From positions 1-64,000 of IMG/VR virus record IMGVR_UViG_3300027749_000100: a DNA stretch of 64,000 nt. The stretch is one strand, 5' to 3'. The notes beneath the pieces were generated by a model. It was not told the DNA's origin. It was given only the letters and a program-made list of their open reading frames with translations, and made no database searches. Below, piece after piece: positions 8,434 to 18,547 of this stretch. Numbering within the stretch: position 1 is the stretch's first letter; every line of letters starts with the position of its first letter. This stretch comes from a virus. The position numbers and the translations under genes are program-made.

Positions 8434-11400
8434 TTATGAAAACACTATCGCCATTGCGATAGCTTTGCCTGTAGTTGCCATATTGCTCGGCATTGTAGAT
8501 TGCGGCAACGTTCCGGTTGCATTAGATATAGTGACATACGCCGAGCTGTACCACTGAGTTGTGCTTACTCCCAAGAACTCCACGATTCCGTTTACTGGAA
8601 GCAGGAAGGCGGCATTTGCTGCCAGCGAGTCAATACTTCCCGAAGCGGCAGGATACACATTCAGCGTATTTGCCCCCCGGTTGACAATACGGACAACCCG
8701 TCCGACGGTGGCTGTGGGAAGGCTTACTCCAGTTGAGGCAGCAACGCCCTGCACCAAGTTGATGTCAGTCGTGATTGCCGTTGCAGACGTGTTCGTGCTG
8801 CCCAAGGCCGTAATGCCGACTGCGTTGGAATAGGTGATAAGCGGGGTGCCAATCGTGGGACTTGACCCAAAGACCAAGGCTCCAGTGCCGGTCTCATCCG
8901 TCATCACCGCAGACAAAGTTGAACTTGTTCCGTAATTCAGGAACGTCGAGACGCCTGTTGCAAGAGTCGTGACACCTGTTCCTCCTTGCGAAACCGCCAA
9001 GGATCCCGTGCTCAGGTTTGTCAGGCTGCCGCTGGTCAGCAAGCTCTGCACACCGGCAGCAAATGAAGTAACACCGGTGCCTCCCGACAATATGGGCAAC
9101 GTCCCGGTTGCATTCGCTATATTGACATACGCCGAGCTGTACCACTGGGTTGTGCTTGTTGCCAAGAACTCCACGAATCCGTTTACTGGAAGCAGGAATG
9201 CGACATTTATTGACAGCCCGTCAATATATCCTCCAACTGCAGGATACACGTTCAGCGTATTTGCCCCCCGGTTGACAATACGGACAACCCGTCCGGCAGT
9301 GGCTGTGGGAAGGCTTACTCCAGTTGAGGCATTAACGCCCTGCACCAAGTTGATGTCAGTCGTGATTGCCGTTGCAGACGTGTTCGTACTGCCCAAGGCC
9401 GTAATGCCGACTGCGTTGGAGTAGGTGATAAGCGGGGTGCCAATCGTGGGACTTGACCCAAAGACCAAGGCTCCAGTGCCGGTCTCATCCGTCATCACCG
9501 CAGACAAAGTTGAACTTGTTCCGTAATTCAGGAACGTCGAGACGCCTGTTGCAAGAGTCGTGACACCTGTTCCTCCTTGCGAAACCGCCAAGGATCCCGT
9601 GCTCAGGTTTGTCAGGCTGCCGCTGGTCAGCAGGTTCTGCACACCGGTAGCAAATGTAGTAACACCGGTGCCTCCCGACAGTATGGGCAGCGTCCCGGTT
9701 GCATTCGCTATATTGACATACGCCGAGCTGTACCACTGGGTTGTGCTTGTTGCCAAGAACTCCACGAATCCGTTTACTGGAAGCAGGAAGGCGGCATTTG
9801 CTGCCAGCGAGTCAATAATTCCCGAAGTGGCAGGATACACATTCAGCGTATTTGCCCCCCGGTTGACAATACGGACAACCCGTCCGACGGTGGCTGTGGG
9901 AAGGCTTACTCCAGTCGAGGCGGCAACGGTCGTCACCAAGTTGATGTCAGTCGTGATTGCCGTTGCAGACGTGTTCGTGCTGCCCGAGGACGTAATGCCG
10001 ACTGCGTTGGAGAACGTGATAGCCGGGGTATCAATCGTGGGACTTGACCCAAAGACCAATGCTCCAGTTCCTGTCTCACCGGTAACCGCAGCAGCCAAGC
10101 TCGAAGTTGTTCCATAGTTCAGGAACGTCGAGATTCCAGTTGCAAGAGTCGTGACATTCGTTCCTCCTTGCGAAACCGCCAAGGATCCCGTGCTTAGGTT
10201 TGTCAGGTTGCCGCTGGTCAGCAGGTTCTGCACACCGGTACCGAATGCAGTAACACCGGTGCCTCCCGACGTTATGGGCAGCGTTCCGGTCACTGCGGTA
10301 GCCAGAGGAAGACCTTGTGCATTACTCAAATAAATTGAAGAAGAAGAATACCATTGAGTTCCAGATACTGCTTGAAACTCCAAAAAAGCGCCAATAGGTA
10401 ATGATATAGAAGTATTTGCCGCAAGAGCATCAATGAAACCTCCTAATGCCGGAAAAATATTAATCGCCCTCACTGATTTATTGAGAATAGTTATTCTCCT
10501 GTTGACTGTAGACGCAGGAAGGACAACCGAAATATTTGATGCATCCGCTGACGTGGTAACAACATTGAAATCGGAAGTAATTGTTGCTGCTCCAGACTGA
10601 GTCGTTCCTGTCGCCGTAACACTGGCGGAAACAGGGTAGAGATAACCATCTCCGGTGTAGATGGTTCCATCGACAATCATGTCCGCAGTGGTATTTCTTG
10701 TCGGCACTACATAGGCACTGGAGTTGGTTAATATTGCAGGAGTCGTTGTATCCACCAAAGAGGATGTCGCTGATGAGTTGACAAGTTTGTACGCAGTATT
10801 ACTTGCATCATTTCGAAGCACATCATACGTTGACGCACCATCGACCAAAACCCAATTTATTGTGTTATTAGTCGTTGCATTTCCATTCGTTAAAGCAACA
10901 ATAGGAGAGTCGACCGTTGTGTTTCCAAATTGATCCTTTGCTACAATTTTGTAATTGTAAACAGTTGTTCCAGCGGTGCTGCTGTTAACAGCCGTGGGCG
11001 CGGCTGGTGTTGCAATTTTTTGCAACCGCGCTCGGCCTCCGATGATCTGCAACCCGTAGGCAAGCGAAGTAGCGTCAAGTAATCCGGCTCCTAACGCTCC
11101 CTTCGTGCTGATATTTTGCTGGAATCTATTGAGGGAAGAAGTAAACGTCACGCTGGACGTTCCGGAAATGGAGAATCCCAGAGTTCCTCCTCCAGAAACA
11201 TTGTATATTCCTGTACCTGAGTCTGAGTTCCAACTGTACGTCGGAGCGCTAGCCGACCCTCTTGCGGCTTGCCATATTTTTCCGGCAACAATTGCCCCTG
11301 TACCTTTTGGAGTGATGTACAGGTTGACATTACTTGACCCAACACCATCATCGGAATATATGGTTGCATCTCCGCCGCCAATATACACCTTGTTTGTTCC

Positions 11401-12411
11401 GCTTCCTGCGACAACCAAAGTGGCATTGACACTTGTTGCGGAACTTGAAACAAGATTTCTTAAATCAATAACGGTTGTTTGATAGCATGCTGCAATAGGC
11501 AACGCATACACTCTCCCATCAACCGTGTTGAGAAGCAAAGCGTCGGCAGCGGTTCCATTTCCTGCGATGAACACACGATCATCGCCTTCTGCCGCAATAT
11601 CTGCGTCAGCCATTGAGACTGAGTTAAATACAGGCACCGTTGTCGTCGATGCCGAAGAGAGTCGATCAGCACGGACAAACGGACGACCGGATGCAAATCC
11701 AGAAATTCTCCCGCCTTGGGCAACAATTGTTGCGTCAGGCGCATATGACGACGCTGCTCCTGCTGAAAAACCTTTGTATGGATTAGTCCCATTGGCAGCT
11801 GAGTCCCAGTTTGTAAAATCTTTTCCGGTATTTGATCGCAATCTCCATCGCAACTGAATTCGCCGTGTTGTTTCTGCGCCGAACGAGGAGTCGAGCAATT
11901 CGTTTGTTAACGGATCATTTACTTCTCCTCCGTACTTGGGTACAAGCGTAGCCTTTTTGGTTGCACTTCCCGAAACAGATGTTCCGTCTATTGTTTCATC
12001 GACGTTGGATGGAATAACTTCTTGAAACCACAATTCAAGCCATACAAATGTTGCATTGCTGATTGATGATCCCGCAGTTATACTTATGGTATTCTGAAGG
12101 TTGGTTCCCACGACGGTTGCAATTCTTGCAATGGATCCAAGCACATTGACTTTTGAATCTTGCATGACAAATGTTGTGCTATTTGTAAGCGACACTGTTG
12201 ACGCATTAATAAATCCTGATTTTAACAGTGTTCGAGAAACTTGAGATATTCCGTCGCGCATGATTCTTTGCATGACGTTCAAGTCAAAATCAAGGAGACT
12301 CTTGCTTTGTTGAAAAACAACAGAATCCCAAGATTTTCCTTCAATATTAATATCGGACACTCTGCTTACCCGTGTAGGATAAAATCCCAAACTTGGATTA
12401 ATCGGTTTCAT
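8434..12411 (-). CDS. Baseplate-proximal tail fibre with 197-residue repeats
   Basis: This 1,325-residue protein begins MKPINPSLGFYPTRVSRVSD, with a GGAG site. Residues 1-230 are non-repetitive and include a conserved-looking FVWLELWFQEVIPSN stretch, the kind of N-terminal region that docks fibres on baseplates. Residues about 470-560 contain an FN3-like segment (VYNYKIVAKDQFGNTT). From about residue 700 to the end there are three copies of a roughly 197-residue unit. Each holds GTLPI-SGGTGVT, SLAVSQGGTGVTTLATG, TGTGALVFGSSPTI and RVVRIVNRGANTLNVYP. These repeats are typical of trimeric phage fibre shafts. It directly follows the baseplate genes, which fits a baseplate-attached fibre. There is no S74 chaperone at the C-terminus. 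Confidence 0.85.
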   Translation of the reverse strand: MKPINPSLGFYPTRVSRVSDINIEGKSWDSVVFQQSKSLLDFDLNVMQRIMRDGISQVSRTLLKSGFINASTVSLTNSTTFVMQDSKVNVLGSIARIATVVGTNLQNTISITAGSSISNATFVWLELWFQEVIPSNVDETIDGTSVSGSATKKATLVPKYGGEVNDPLTNELLDSSFGAETTRRIQLRWRLRSNTGKDFTNWDSAANGTNPYKGFSAGAASSYAPDATIVAQGGRISGFASGRPFVRADRLSSASTTTVPVFNSVSMADADIAAEGDDRVFIAGNGTAADALLLNTVDGRVYALPIAACYQTTVIDLRNLVSSSATSVNATLVVAGSGTNKVYIGGGDATIYSDDGVGSSNVNLYITPKGTGAIVAGKIWQAARGSASAPTYSWNSDSGTGIYNVSGGGTLGFSISGTSSVTFTSSLNRFQQNISTKGALGAGLLDATSLAYGLQIIGGRARLQKIATPAAPTAVNSSTAGTTVYNYKIVAKDQFGNTTVDSPIVALTNGNATTNNTINWVLVDGASTYDVLRNDASNTAYKLVNSSATSSLVDTTTPAILTNSSAYVVPTRNTTADMIVDGTIYTGDGYLYPVSASVTATGTTQSGAATITSDFNVVTTSADASNISVVLPASTVNRRITILNKSVRAINIFPALGGFIDALAANTSISLPIGAFLEFQAVSGTQWYSSSSIYLSNAQGLPLATAVTGTLPITSGGTGVTAFGTGVQNLLTSGNLTNLSTGSLAVSQGGTNVTTLATGISTFLNYGTTSSLAAAVTGETGTGALVFGSSPTIDTPAITFSNAVGITSSGSTNTSATAITTDINLVTTVAASTGVSLPTATVGRVVRIVNRGANTLNVYPATSGIIDSLAANAAFLLPVNGFVEFLATSTTQWYSSAYVNIANATGTLPILSGGTGVTTFATGVQNLLTSGSLTNLSTGSLAVSQGGTGVTTLATGVSTFLNYGTSSTLSAVMTDETGTGALVFGSSPTIGTPLITYSNAVGITALGSTNTSATAITTDINLVQGVNASTGVSLPTATAGRVVRIVNRGANTLNVYPAVGGYIDGLSINVAFLLPVNGFVEFLATSTTQWYSSAYVNIANATGTLPILSGGTGVTSFAAGVQSLLTSGSLTNLSTGSLAVSQGGTGVTTLATGVSTFLNYGTSSTLSAVMTDETGTGALVFGSSPTIGTPLITYSNAVGITALGSTNTSATAITTDINLVQGVAASTGVSLPTATVGRVVRIVNRGANTLNVYPAASGSIDSLAANAAFLLPVNGIVEFLGVSTTQWYSSAYVTISNATGTLPQSTMPSNMATTGKAIAMAIVFS
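8503..10290 (-). repeat. Three 591-bp direct repeats inside the tail fibre gene
   Basis: The element GG(C/A)CAACGT(T/C)CCGGTTGC and its surroundings recur at about 8503, 9094 and 9685, a 591-bp (197-codon) period. A diverged fourth start lies near 10275. Copies two and three are almost identical over hundreds of bases, implying recent duplication or gene conversion. Confidence 0.85.
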
Positions 12412-12431
12412 TTATTACTCCACATGCAACA

Positions 12432-13643
12432 TTACACATATGACTTTACCGCAAAAGACAATCCTGCTGGCTTCCATTTATTCACAAGACCATACACAAG
12501 GGAACTGAGTTCTTGACTTAACGTTTCTCCTGCTGCCAGTTGCACATAGACAAGAAACGATCCCGATCCAGTTTCTGGCCCAATGCGCAACGTATCGTCA
12601 ACCGTCGTCAAATTTATTCCAGTTACTCGTGCTCCTATGAGAATATTGGATACGTTTGTAGTCGATGAAATAGTATACGTTCCAGCTCCGCCAGTTCCAG
12701 TTCCGGCCGATACAATGGTTGTGGTTCCCGCTGAAAAATTTGTCTCACTTCCTATATTATACAACGTGAGACCAGAATAAAATTTGCCCAAAGGAACAGG
12801 TATCGCAGAGGCCGCATCTGCCACGATTGTCAGTAAAGTGTTGTTAGTTACAGAACCTTTTCCTGATGCATTGCCAAGATAGGGCAATGCACTCGCTATG
12901 CTTTGACCGGCTGTCTTACTTGTCCCGCCAAGCGTAAACGCCACGCCGCCATCAATTACCCGAACGGATCTTCCAATTGAATCGGAAACAAGATTTGCAA
13001 TTGCATAATTATTGCTTTTTTCAGAAGAAATTTCTCGTTGAACTCTGTTTCTATACGTAGTGTCGTCTCCGACTTCTGATGCAAGACGATCTTGACCAAG
13101 AACATGTCCCCAGAAGTCGATCCATTTATCGTCAGCCAGACGAATGTCCATTTGACGAAGAGAACTTTTGATGTCTTGATTTCCAAAATTCAAGGCAAGT
13201 GCAATCGACATGAAAAATGAATAATTCGGATTGGTAAATTTTGACCATGTAAATGCTTCGCTTCCAAATGAAGCCGCTCCTTCAATCAACGCAGTCGATA
13301 GATAGTCTCCCGATGTTGAAGAACTTGATGCTGCCAGAGACACTTGGAACGTTGAGTTGCCATATTTTCCTTTGAAATATGCAACGAATTCACTCATTGT
13401 GTATAAAGAAAGATCTATCACTTCTTGATCAATATACGAGACAGTGGAAGACAGGACAAATACACCGTCAACGACAAACGCCGACACAGTATCGGTGCTT
13501 ATTCTGTTTGCCCATAAAGGAGAAGTGATAGTAAAGGTTATTGCATCCTCTTCCATGAAATTCAAGGACAAGGATTCTGGCATTTCTGCCATTAGCCTCT
13601 GTAATATCGACGACGACTGAGGAAGAGGATTTGGTATTGTCAT
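12432..13643 (-). CDS. Baseplate-associated structural protein
   Basis: This 403-residue protein starts four bases after the stop of the J-like wedge gene and precedes the first fibre gene. In many myophage baseplate operons that place is held by the I-like or wedge-distal protein. Visible segments are an N-terminal MAEMPESLSLNFMEED region, a central DKWIDFWGHVLGQDRL stretch followed by YRNRVQREISSEKSNNYAIANLV (helical, charged), and a Gly/Thr-rich beta C-terminus with FSAGTTTIVSAGTGTGGAGTY. I do not recognise a named family. The central helical segment followed by a 'NYAIANLV' motif resembles the C-terminal parts of phage baseplate proteins. The assignment rests mainly on position. Confidence 0.65.
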   Translation of the reverse strand: MTIPNPLPQSSSILQRLMAEMPESLSLNFMEEDAITFTITSPLWANRISTDTVSAFVVDGVFVLSSTVSYIDQEVIDLSLYTMSEFVAYFKGKYGNSTFQVSLAASSSSTSGDYLSTALIEGAASFGSEAFTWSKFTNPNYSFFMSIALALNFGNQDIKSSLRQMDIRLADDKWIDFWGHVLGQDRLASEVGDDTTYRNRVQREISSEKSNNYAIANLVSDSIGRSVRVIDGGVAFTLGGTSKTAGQSIASALPYLGNASGKGSVTNNTLLTIVADAASAIPVPLGKFYSGLTLYNIGSETNFSAGTTTIVSAGTGTGGAGTYTISSTTNVSNILIGARVTGINLTTVDDTLRIGPETGSGSFLVYVQLAAGETLSQELSSLVYGLVNKWKPAGLSFAVKSYV

Positions 13644-13647
13644 GATG

Positions 13648-16600
13648 TTATCTTATAGTGATAATTCCGGGAACAAGAATTATTCCCAATCCGGGCACTA
13701 TATTATCTTGATCATTATTTCCTGAATCAAATACAGAAATTGATGCTGAGTTTATTCCTGTAATTTTCATTATTTTTTGCAATAATGTGGATTTATCAAA
13801 AATCACTACCCTTGAAGGTGAAAACGTATAATCCAACGCGTCAGGCAGCACATCTTGATAAGTCAAAGTTCCTGATGACCCCACGTAATTTGCAACATAT
13901 CCCCACGCGGTACCATTCCATCTGACAATATCATATGATGCAATGTTAGTTCCTGACACAGACCAAGTAAGCGTATTATATGTACTGCTGTTTAGTGAAG
14001 ACGGACCGGTTGTAATCGCAACCGATTTGGATGGATATGATTTATTCCCATTTACATCTATTGCAATAATTTTATATTGATATGTTGTAGATCCAGATCC
14101 AGCGTTTGTAGCAATACTTGTAATTACTGGTATTGGAAATCCATCGCTTATGGACAATGTTTGAAAATAACTGGTAACTGTATTGTATATATTTACTTGT
14201 ACCATTTTTAATGTTATGCCAGAATCCGTAACAACATGGACTGAAATGTCTTGATATTGCCGACTTGCAGCAAACACTGTAACTGGAATTCCTGCTGGCT
14301 TGTATCCGGGATACGTTATCTGGTATTCATCCGTGTAGCCATTGATGATCTTTTGCGTTTTCAAGACAAGATCTGCTGACGCTCCGTCGTTTGTTCCATT
14401 GTGGATATACAGTGAAACCGCATTGTTTGAACTTTCATAGGCAAGAACAGAAGTAACGGAATCGACGACAAATCCGTTTGTATTTTTGATGGAAACAGAT
14501 GATGCTCCGGATTCTAGTGAATACAATGTGCCACGAGAAAGATTTTTAATTATTTTTCCAAAACGAATTCTCCATTCTTCTTCTGTTTCCAAATCATATC
14601 CATTGATTAATGCCTCATCATTTAATCCGCTATCAATTCCACTGATATTTGTAATAATATTTGTGATGGTTTTTCCGGGAGTATTTCCTAATTTACCAGC
14701 AAAAACACATTCTATATCTACCGTTATTAATCTATCTGATGCCGCCATGGTGCTTACATATGGCACAATATATTGCTTGGAAGTATTCACAACTCCCACC
14801 TGCGTTCCTGATCCTATGACAATAGGCCCGGATACTGAATGAGCAGTCGGTATGTATAACCACGATGAAGAAGTTCCCGATAATCCGGCGTCAACATATT
14901 TCCATACAGATATGTTATTGACGCTCGTGGTTTCAACAACTGTTGCCAATAATTCGGCGTTTGAAAATACACACGATGTTGCAATGTTTGTTCCAATATC
15001 AGTTAAAGACGTAGAAAGAACATCAATACTTACCGCAGAACTCATTGATGAATTTGTGCTTCTGTAAACACGATAAGCAATGGCTCCGGCAACTGCAGAC
15101 CATGTCAATAAAGCTGATTTTTGCGACGAAGAGGTTGTGAGTGAAACGCTGGGACTGCCAAGGCTTTCTGCACTCTTTGTCAATGTACTGACGCTCCAGT
15201 AATATGCTGTAGATGCAGTAAGTGATTGAGAAACCTCCGATGACAACGTAGCAGACAAATTCTGTGGATAATCCAATGATGGATCCTGACTAGATCGATA
15301 CACATTGTATCCTGTTGTTGCATTTCCATCAATAGCTTCTACAGAACTCCATGTCATTGACACAGTGTTTCCTGTAGGCGTAATCGAGGCCGTTGATGGT
15401 AACGTTTCAGCAGGCACCGCGTTCGTAGTGTTTTTGGCAGAAACAGCCCATGTTATTGTGGTGTTTGGCCAATTTGCACTTGTGCCCCCAAAGACGGAAT
15501 CGACAAACGCATTTGTCGTTGATGTTCTATATTTTGCATTAATCATGTATTGATTTTGCGAAACATAAATACGGTAACTTGTTGCAGACGGAATTGCGTT
15601 CCAAGTAAGGGAAGCCCTTCCGTTTGCTGCAATGACTGCGCTAATTGCAGGTGTCGCACTTGTCTCCCGACCATTATTAATCGCTGTAACACTGTAGTAG
15701 TATGTTCCGGCTGAATAGGTTCCCCCATCGGGCAGTGCCGATACCAGTGTCATCGATACCGGCGATGTCAGGGAAGGTGCAGAAAATGCTGCCCAAGGAT
15801 TTGTCCATGAAACCGTAGACGGGTATCCTGCTGGACGATTTCCCCCTGTCGTAATTACTGTCATTGAATACGTGGTTCCATCATTTGAAAAACCACTGAT
15901 TGCCAACGATCCTGTTCCAATATCTGCAGATGAAATCAAGGATGACGCCGAAGTAAAATACCCTGACGACACAGGAAAATTTAATGTATATTGCCATTGA
16001 TTTGCTGCAGTCAGTGAAGTTGACGTTACGGACATTGAATTGTTCAAGGAATACGTCGACCCAGTTAGTACACCTATTATTTTCGTAGGATTGGTAATAG
16101 TTGCTCCTGTTACAGTAGGAGGGGAAGTTAGCAATGTTGACGTTAACACGGTAACCGTACTGGTAGTAGAGGATTCTACAAGCCATGTTTGATTGTATGC
16201 AGGTGTGCCCACTCCGCTAATGATGATGTACGAACCTGCTGCAATGGCCTCGCTTCTCGATGTATGGGTAACGACAAATCTATTTGTTGGACTACTTGAT
16301 GAAATAATGCCTGTTATTGTCAATGTTTCAGCAGATCCAATTCCAGATAGGTATTGCCCAACTGACAGGGCGACATTATTTGACACGGTCAATGTATTTG
16401 ATGCAGAAGTTATACTGCTTCCACTATTTGAACTAACTCCTACATATCCGGTGAATGCAACACTGTTGTACGGAATTATTTTCGTGGTTGAAACAAATGC
16501 TGTTGACACGTTCAGTGTGCCAGCAGTCATCGTGGCAGTTGACGAAATCTTGATTACGGTTGCGGATGTCACTTCGGTAACCCTGACTATTCCACTTCCT

Positions 16601-17133
16601 AGGCTTCCCAACGACAAGGTGGTTGCACCAGAAAGAGTGGCACCCACTATCACGTAAGGCGACCATGTCGCTCCCGCAAGGGTAACTGTAGTTGTGTAGG
16701 GGCCAGATCCCGAAATTGCGCCCACTGTTATTGATGTTGGAGTTCCCGAATACACAGTTCCAGATGTAGCAACAGTTGCACTTGATGTTGATTGAGTTAG
16801 CGCGGATGTTGCGTCAGAAGATTGCACGAGTGTCAAGTTGGCAGGAGGCTGCAACATTTCTCGATAAAAAGTATACAATCCTGTTGCTTTTGTTGCTTCA
16901 AGCAACGGTGCGGAAAATGCTTGTTTTACGGAACTTCTGATTGAATCTGTTAGACTTTGTGCAAAGACAATATTTTGCCGATATATTTCATTACCTACCG
17001 ATTCAAAAATAGAACGAATGATACTTCCTTCGCTGAAATCGGTGAGCAATCCAGTATGACCAGAAAGATACCCGATCATTGATGCGACAAGATCTTCTTT
17101 TTTTCTTAAATTAAATTTTGTATAATCTATCAT
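13648..17133 (-). CDS. J-like baseplate wedge protein with large FN3-like insertion
   Basis: This protein is 1,161 residues long, much longer than typical J-like (PF04865) wedge proteins of 300-500. Residues 1-110 (DFSEGSIIRSIFESVGNEIYRQN) are the classic J N-terminus. The J core reappears at about residues 790-1010, with VDIECVFAGKLGN, EEEWRIRFGKIIKNLSRGT and an SLYIHN strand. Between them lie roughly 650 residues of beta-sandwich repeats, including GTYYYSVTAINNGRET and AVAGAIAYRVYRS, which have FN3 character. Another FN3-like unit (YQYKIIAIDVNGNKS) follows the core. The J protein forms the wedge ring around the hub. The insert probably projects outwards as a decoration or a binding arm. It sits between the gp25-like gene and the 12432-13643 gene, as expected for a baseplate operon. 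Confidence 0.85.
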   Translation of the reverse strand: MIDYTKFNLRKKEDLVASMIGYLSGHTGLLTDFSEGSIIRSIFESVGNEIYRQNIVFAQSLTDSIRSSVKQAFSAPLLEATKATGLYTFYREMLQPPANLTLVQSSDATSALTQSTSSATVATSGTVYSGTPTSITVGAISGSGPYTTTVTLAGATWSPYVIVGATLSGATTLSLGSLGSGIVRVTEVTSATVIKISSTATMTAGTLNVSTAFVSTTKIIPYNSVAFTGYVGVSSNSGSSITSASNTLTVSNNVALSVGQYLSGIGSAETLTITGIISSSSPTNRFVVTHTSRSEAIAAGSYIIISGVGTPAYNQTWLVESSTTSTVTVLTSTLLTSPPTVTGATITNPTKIIGVLTGSTYSLNNSMSVTSTSLTAANQWQYTLNFPVSSGYFTSASSLISSADIGTGSLAISGFSNDGTTYSMTVITTGGNRPAGYPSTVSWTNPWAAFSAPSLTSPVSMTLVSALPDGGTYSAGTYYYSVTAINNGRETSATPAISAVIAANGRASLTWNAIPSATSYRIYVSQNQYMINAKYRTSTTNAFVDSVFGGTSANWPNTTITWAVSAKNTTNAVPAETLPSTASITPTGNTVSMTWSSVEAIDGNATTGYNVYRSSQDPSLDYPQNLSATLSSEVSQSLTASTAYYWSVSTLTKSAESLGSPSVSLTTSSSQKSALLTWSAVAGAIAYRVYRSTNSSMSSAVSIDVLSTSLTDIGTNIATSCVFSNAELLATVVETTSVNNISVWKYVDAGLSGTSSSWLYIPTAHSVSGPIVIGSGTQVGVVNTSKQYIVPYVSTMAASDRLITVDIECVFAGKLGNTPGKTITNIITNISGIDSGLNDEALINGYDLETEEEWRIRFGKIIKNLSRGTLYSLESGASSVSIKNTNGFVVDSVTSVLAYESSNNAVSLYIHNGTNDGASADLVLKTQKIINGYTDEYQITYPGYKPAGIPVTVFAASRQYQDISVHVVTDSGITLKMVQVNIYNTVTSYFQTLSISDGFPIPVITSIATNAGSGSTTYQYKIIAIDVNGNKSYPSKSVAITTGPSSLNSSTYNTLTWSVSGTNIASYDIVRWNGTAWGYVANYVGSSGTLTYQDVLPDALDYTFSPSRVVIFDKSTLLQKIMKITGINSASISVFDSGNNDQDNIVPGLGIILVPGIITIR

Positions 17134-17149
17134 GTTTTTATCACTTTTT

Positions 17150-18529
17150 TTAGAATGACAAAGAAATTGGGCTTATATTGACAACAGAACCTGACGTAGA
17201 TACCTTTATGGACAAATCCTGAATCATGGCCACAGATGTCTGGGGATTATACGTAATATTCACGCTCAATATCGATGCTACCCTCTGTTCCGAAAGTACT
17301 GTTTGAATAATTAAACCACGCAAGCGATTTATAAAACTGGGGGTATATTTCGACCCTATCTGAGAAAGGGCCATATTCCCAAATTCCGGTTGCGTCATCA
17401 TGTATCCCATCCGGGTAAGCAATCGGGCGCGAATGGTTTGCTTCAAATTTTCAACTCCCGATACCGTAGAAAAATCTATCACTCCTTGATTACTGAATTG
17501 CAATATTCCATTTTCATTCATGAGTATATCTTTTCCTAATGAATCAATCCACTCGCTACTTTTATTATCATTACTTAACGCATAATTTGCAATAAGACCA
17601 GATTGAGTGTCAGAAGACAATGGCAATCGGATTATATCGCCTATTTTCAAAACCCGAGTTTTGTTTTCTTCTGGATTTTTATGAATAGAAGCGAATGTTC
17701 CCGCAGGATAAAAATGAAGCAGTCCTTCACGTGCAGTGTTTGACAAGACAGGAGTCGTCGTTCCGGTCGCAATGCCTCCAACTGGCTCAGTGTATACTGT
17801 GCCAACGGTTCCTAATGGACTTTGGAGGTATTCCTGCCCCGCAATCGTACCTACATAGACATTAATTCCGACGACATTTGTCGGCCAACTCTGAGGAGGC
17901 GTAAATTGCAACCGTCGGTTAGCGCTTACTGAATACGCGACTGGTTTGCCACTCGCATCGGTCTTGTTTGGCGATGCCGTGGTCTGTCCCGAGGTTGTAA
18001 GATACGAGTATCGTACAAAGTACTGTCTTGCTCCCAGAGATCCTCCTGCAACACTTGAAACGAAGTTTGCGTCAATGGCGTTACTCAAAGGAGGAGTGAT
18101 AACGTCTGTATCAAAAATCAAGGTTCCTGCGGCATAGCTTGTGAATACACCCGATCCTGTTTCATCTACGTTCGTGGCTACGCTGTAATATTTTTGTATT
18201 TTCAATGTATCGCTGGTATAGTTCCCAAACCCATCATATGCCTTTAAAAAAATGACATCGTTTTTTTGCAGCAATGATTCTGTAAGTGTTCCATTATCTA
18301 TTTGATTGAAGACATTTATGTTTGTGCTTCCCGTATACAATGATTGAGAGAGCTGGAACGTCGACTTGGGAAGTCCTAACGTCTCATAAATATCATCACT
18401 TATGTACGGAAATCTCAGTTGATTTAAATTGGCAATATCGTTCCAAAGAGTGACATCACCCAACATCTGTTGAGCAATGCGCTGGAGAGTATCTCCCTGC
18501 TTTATTTTGTAATTAGTAAATATTGCCAT
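17150..18529 (-). CDS. LysM plus gp25-like baseplate wedge protein
   Basis: This 459-residue protein has an AAGGA site before its ATG. Residues 1-45 (IKQGDTLQRIAQQMLGDVTLWNDIANLN) form a LysM-type fold, used in baseplates as a protein-binding module. Residues about 150-255 contain a beta-sandwich (RQYFVRYSYLTTSGQTTASP; GINVYVGTIAG) like the FN3-type units elsewhere here. Residues about 345-455 (LKQTIRARLLTRMGYMMTQPEFG...RVASILSVNITYNP) match the GPW/gp25 wedge family (PF04965). That family forms the inner baseplate ring contacting the sheath. Fusion of LysM and gp25-like parts in one chain is less usual than separate genes. The next gene downstream is the J-like wedge. Confidence 0.85.
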   Translation of the reverse strand: MAIFTNYKIKQGDTLQRIAQQMLGDVTLWNDIANLNQLRFPYISDDIYETLGLPKSTFQLSQSLYTGSTNINVFNQIDNGTLTESLLQKNDVIFLKAYDGFGNYTSDTLKIQKYYSVATNVDETGSGVFTSYAAGTLIFDTDVITPPLSNAIDANFVSSVAGGSLGARQYFVRYSYLTTSGQTTASPNKTDASGKPVAYSVSANRRLQFTPPQSWPTNVVGINVYVGTIAGQEYLQSPLGTVGTVYTEPVGGIATGTTTPVLSNTAREGLLHFYPAGTFASIHKNPEENKTRVLKIGDIIRLPLSSDTQSGLIANYALSNDNKSSEWIDSLGKDILMNENGILQFSNQGVIDFSTVSGVENLKQTIRARLLTRMGYMMTQPEFGNMALSQIGSKYTPSFINRLRGLIIQTVLSEQRVASILSVNITYNPQTSVAMIQDLSIKVSTSGSVVNISPISLSF

Positions 18530-18547
18530 CTTTATTCCTTTTTCTGC

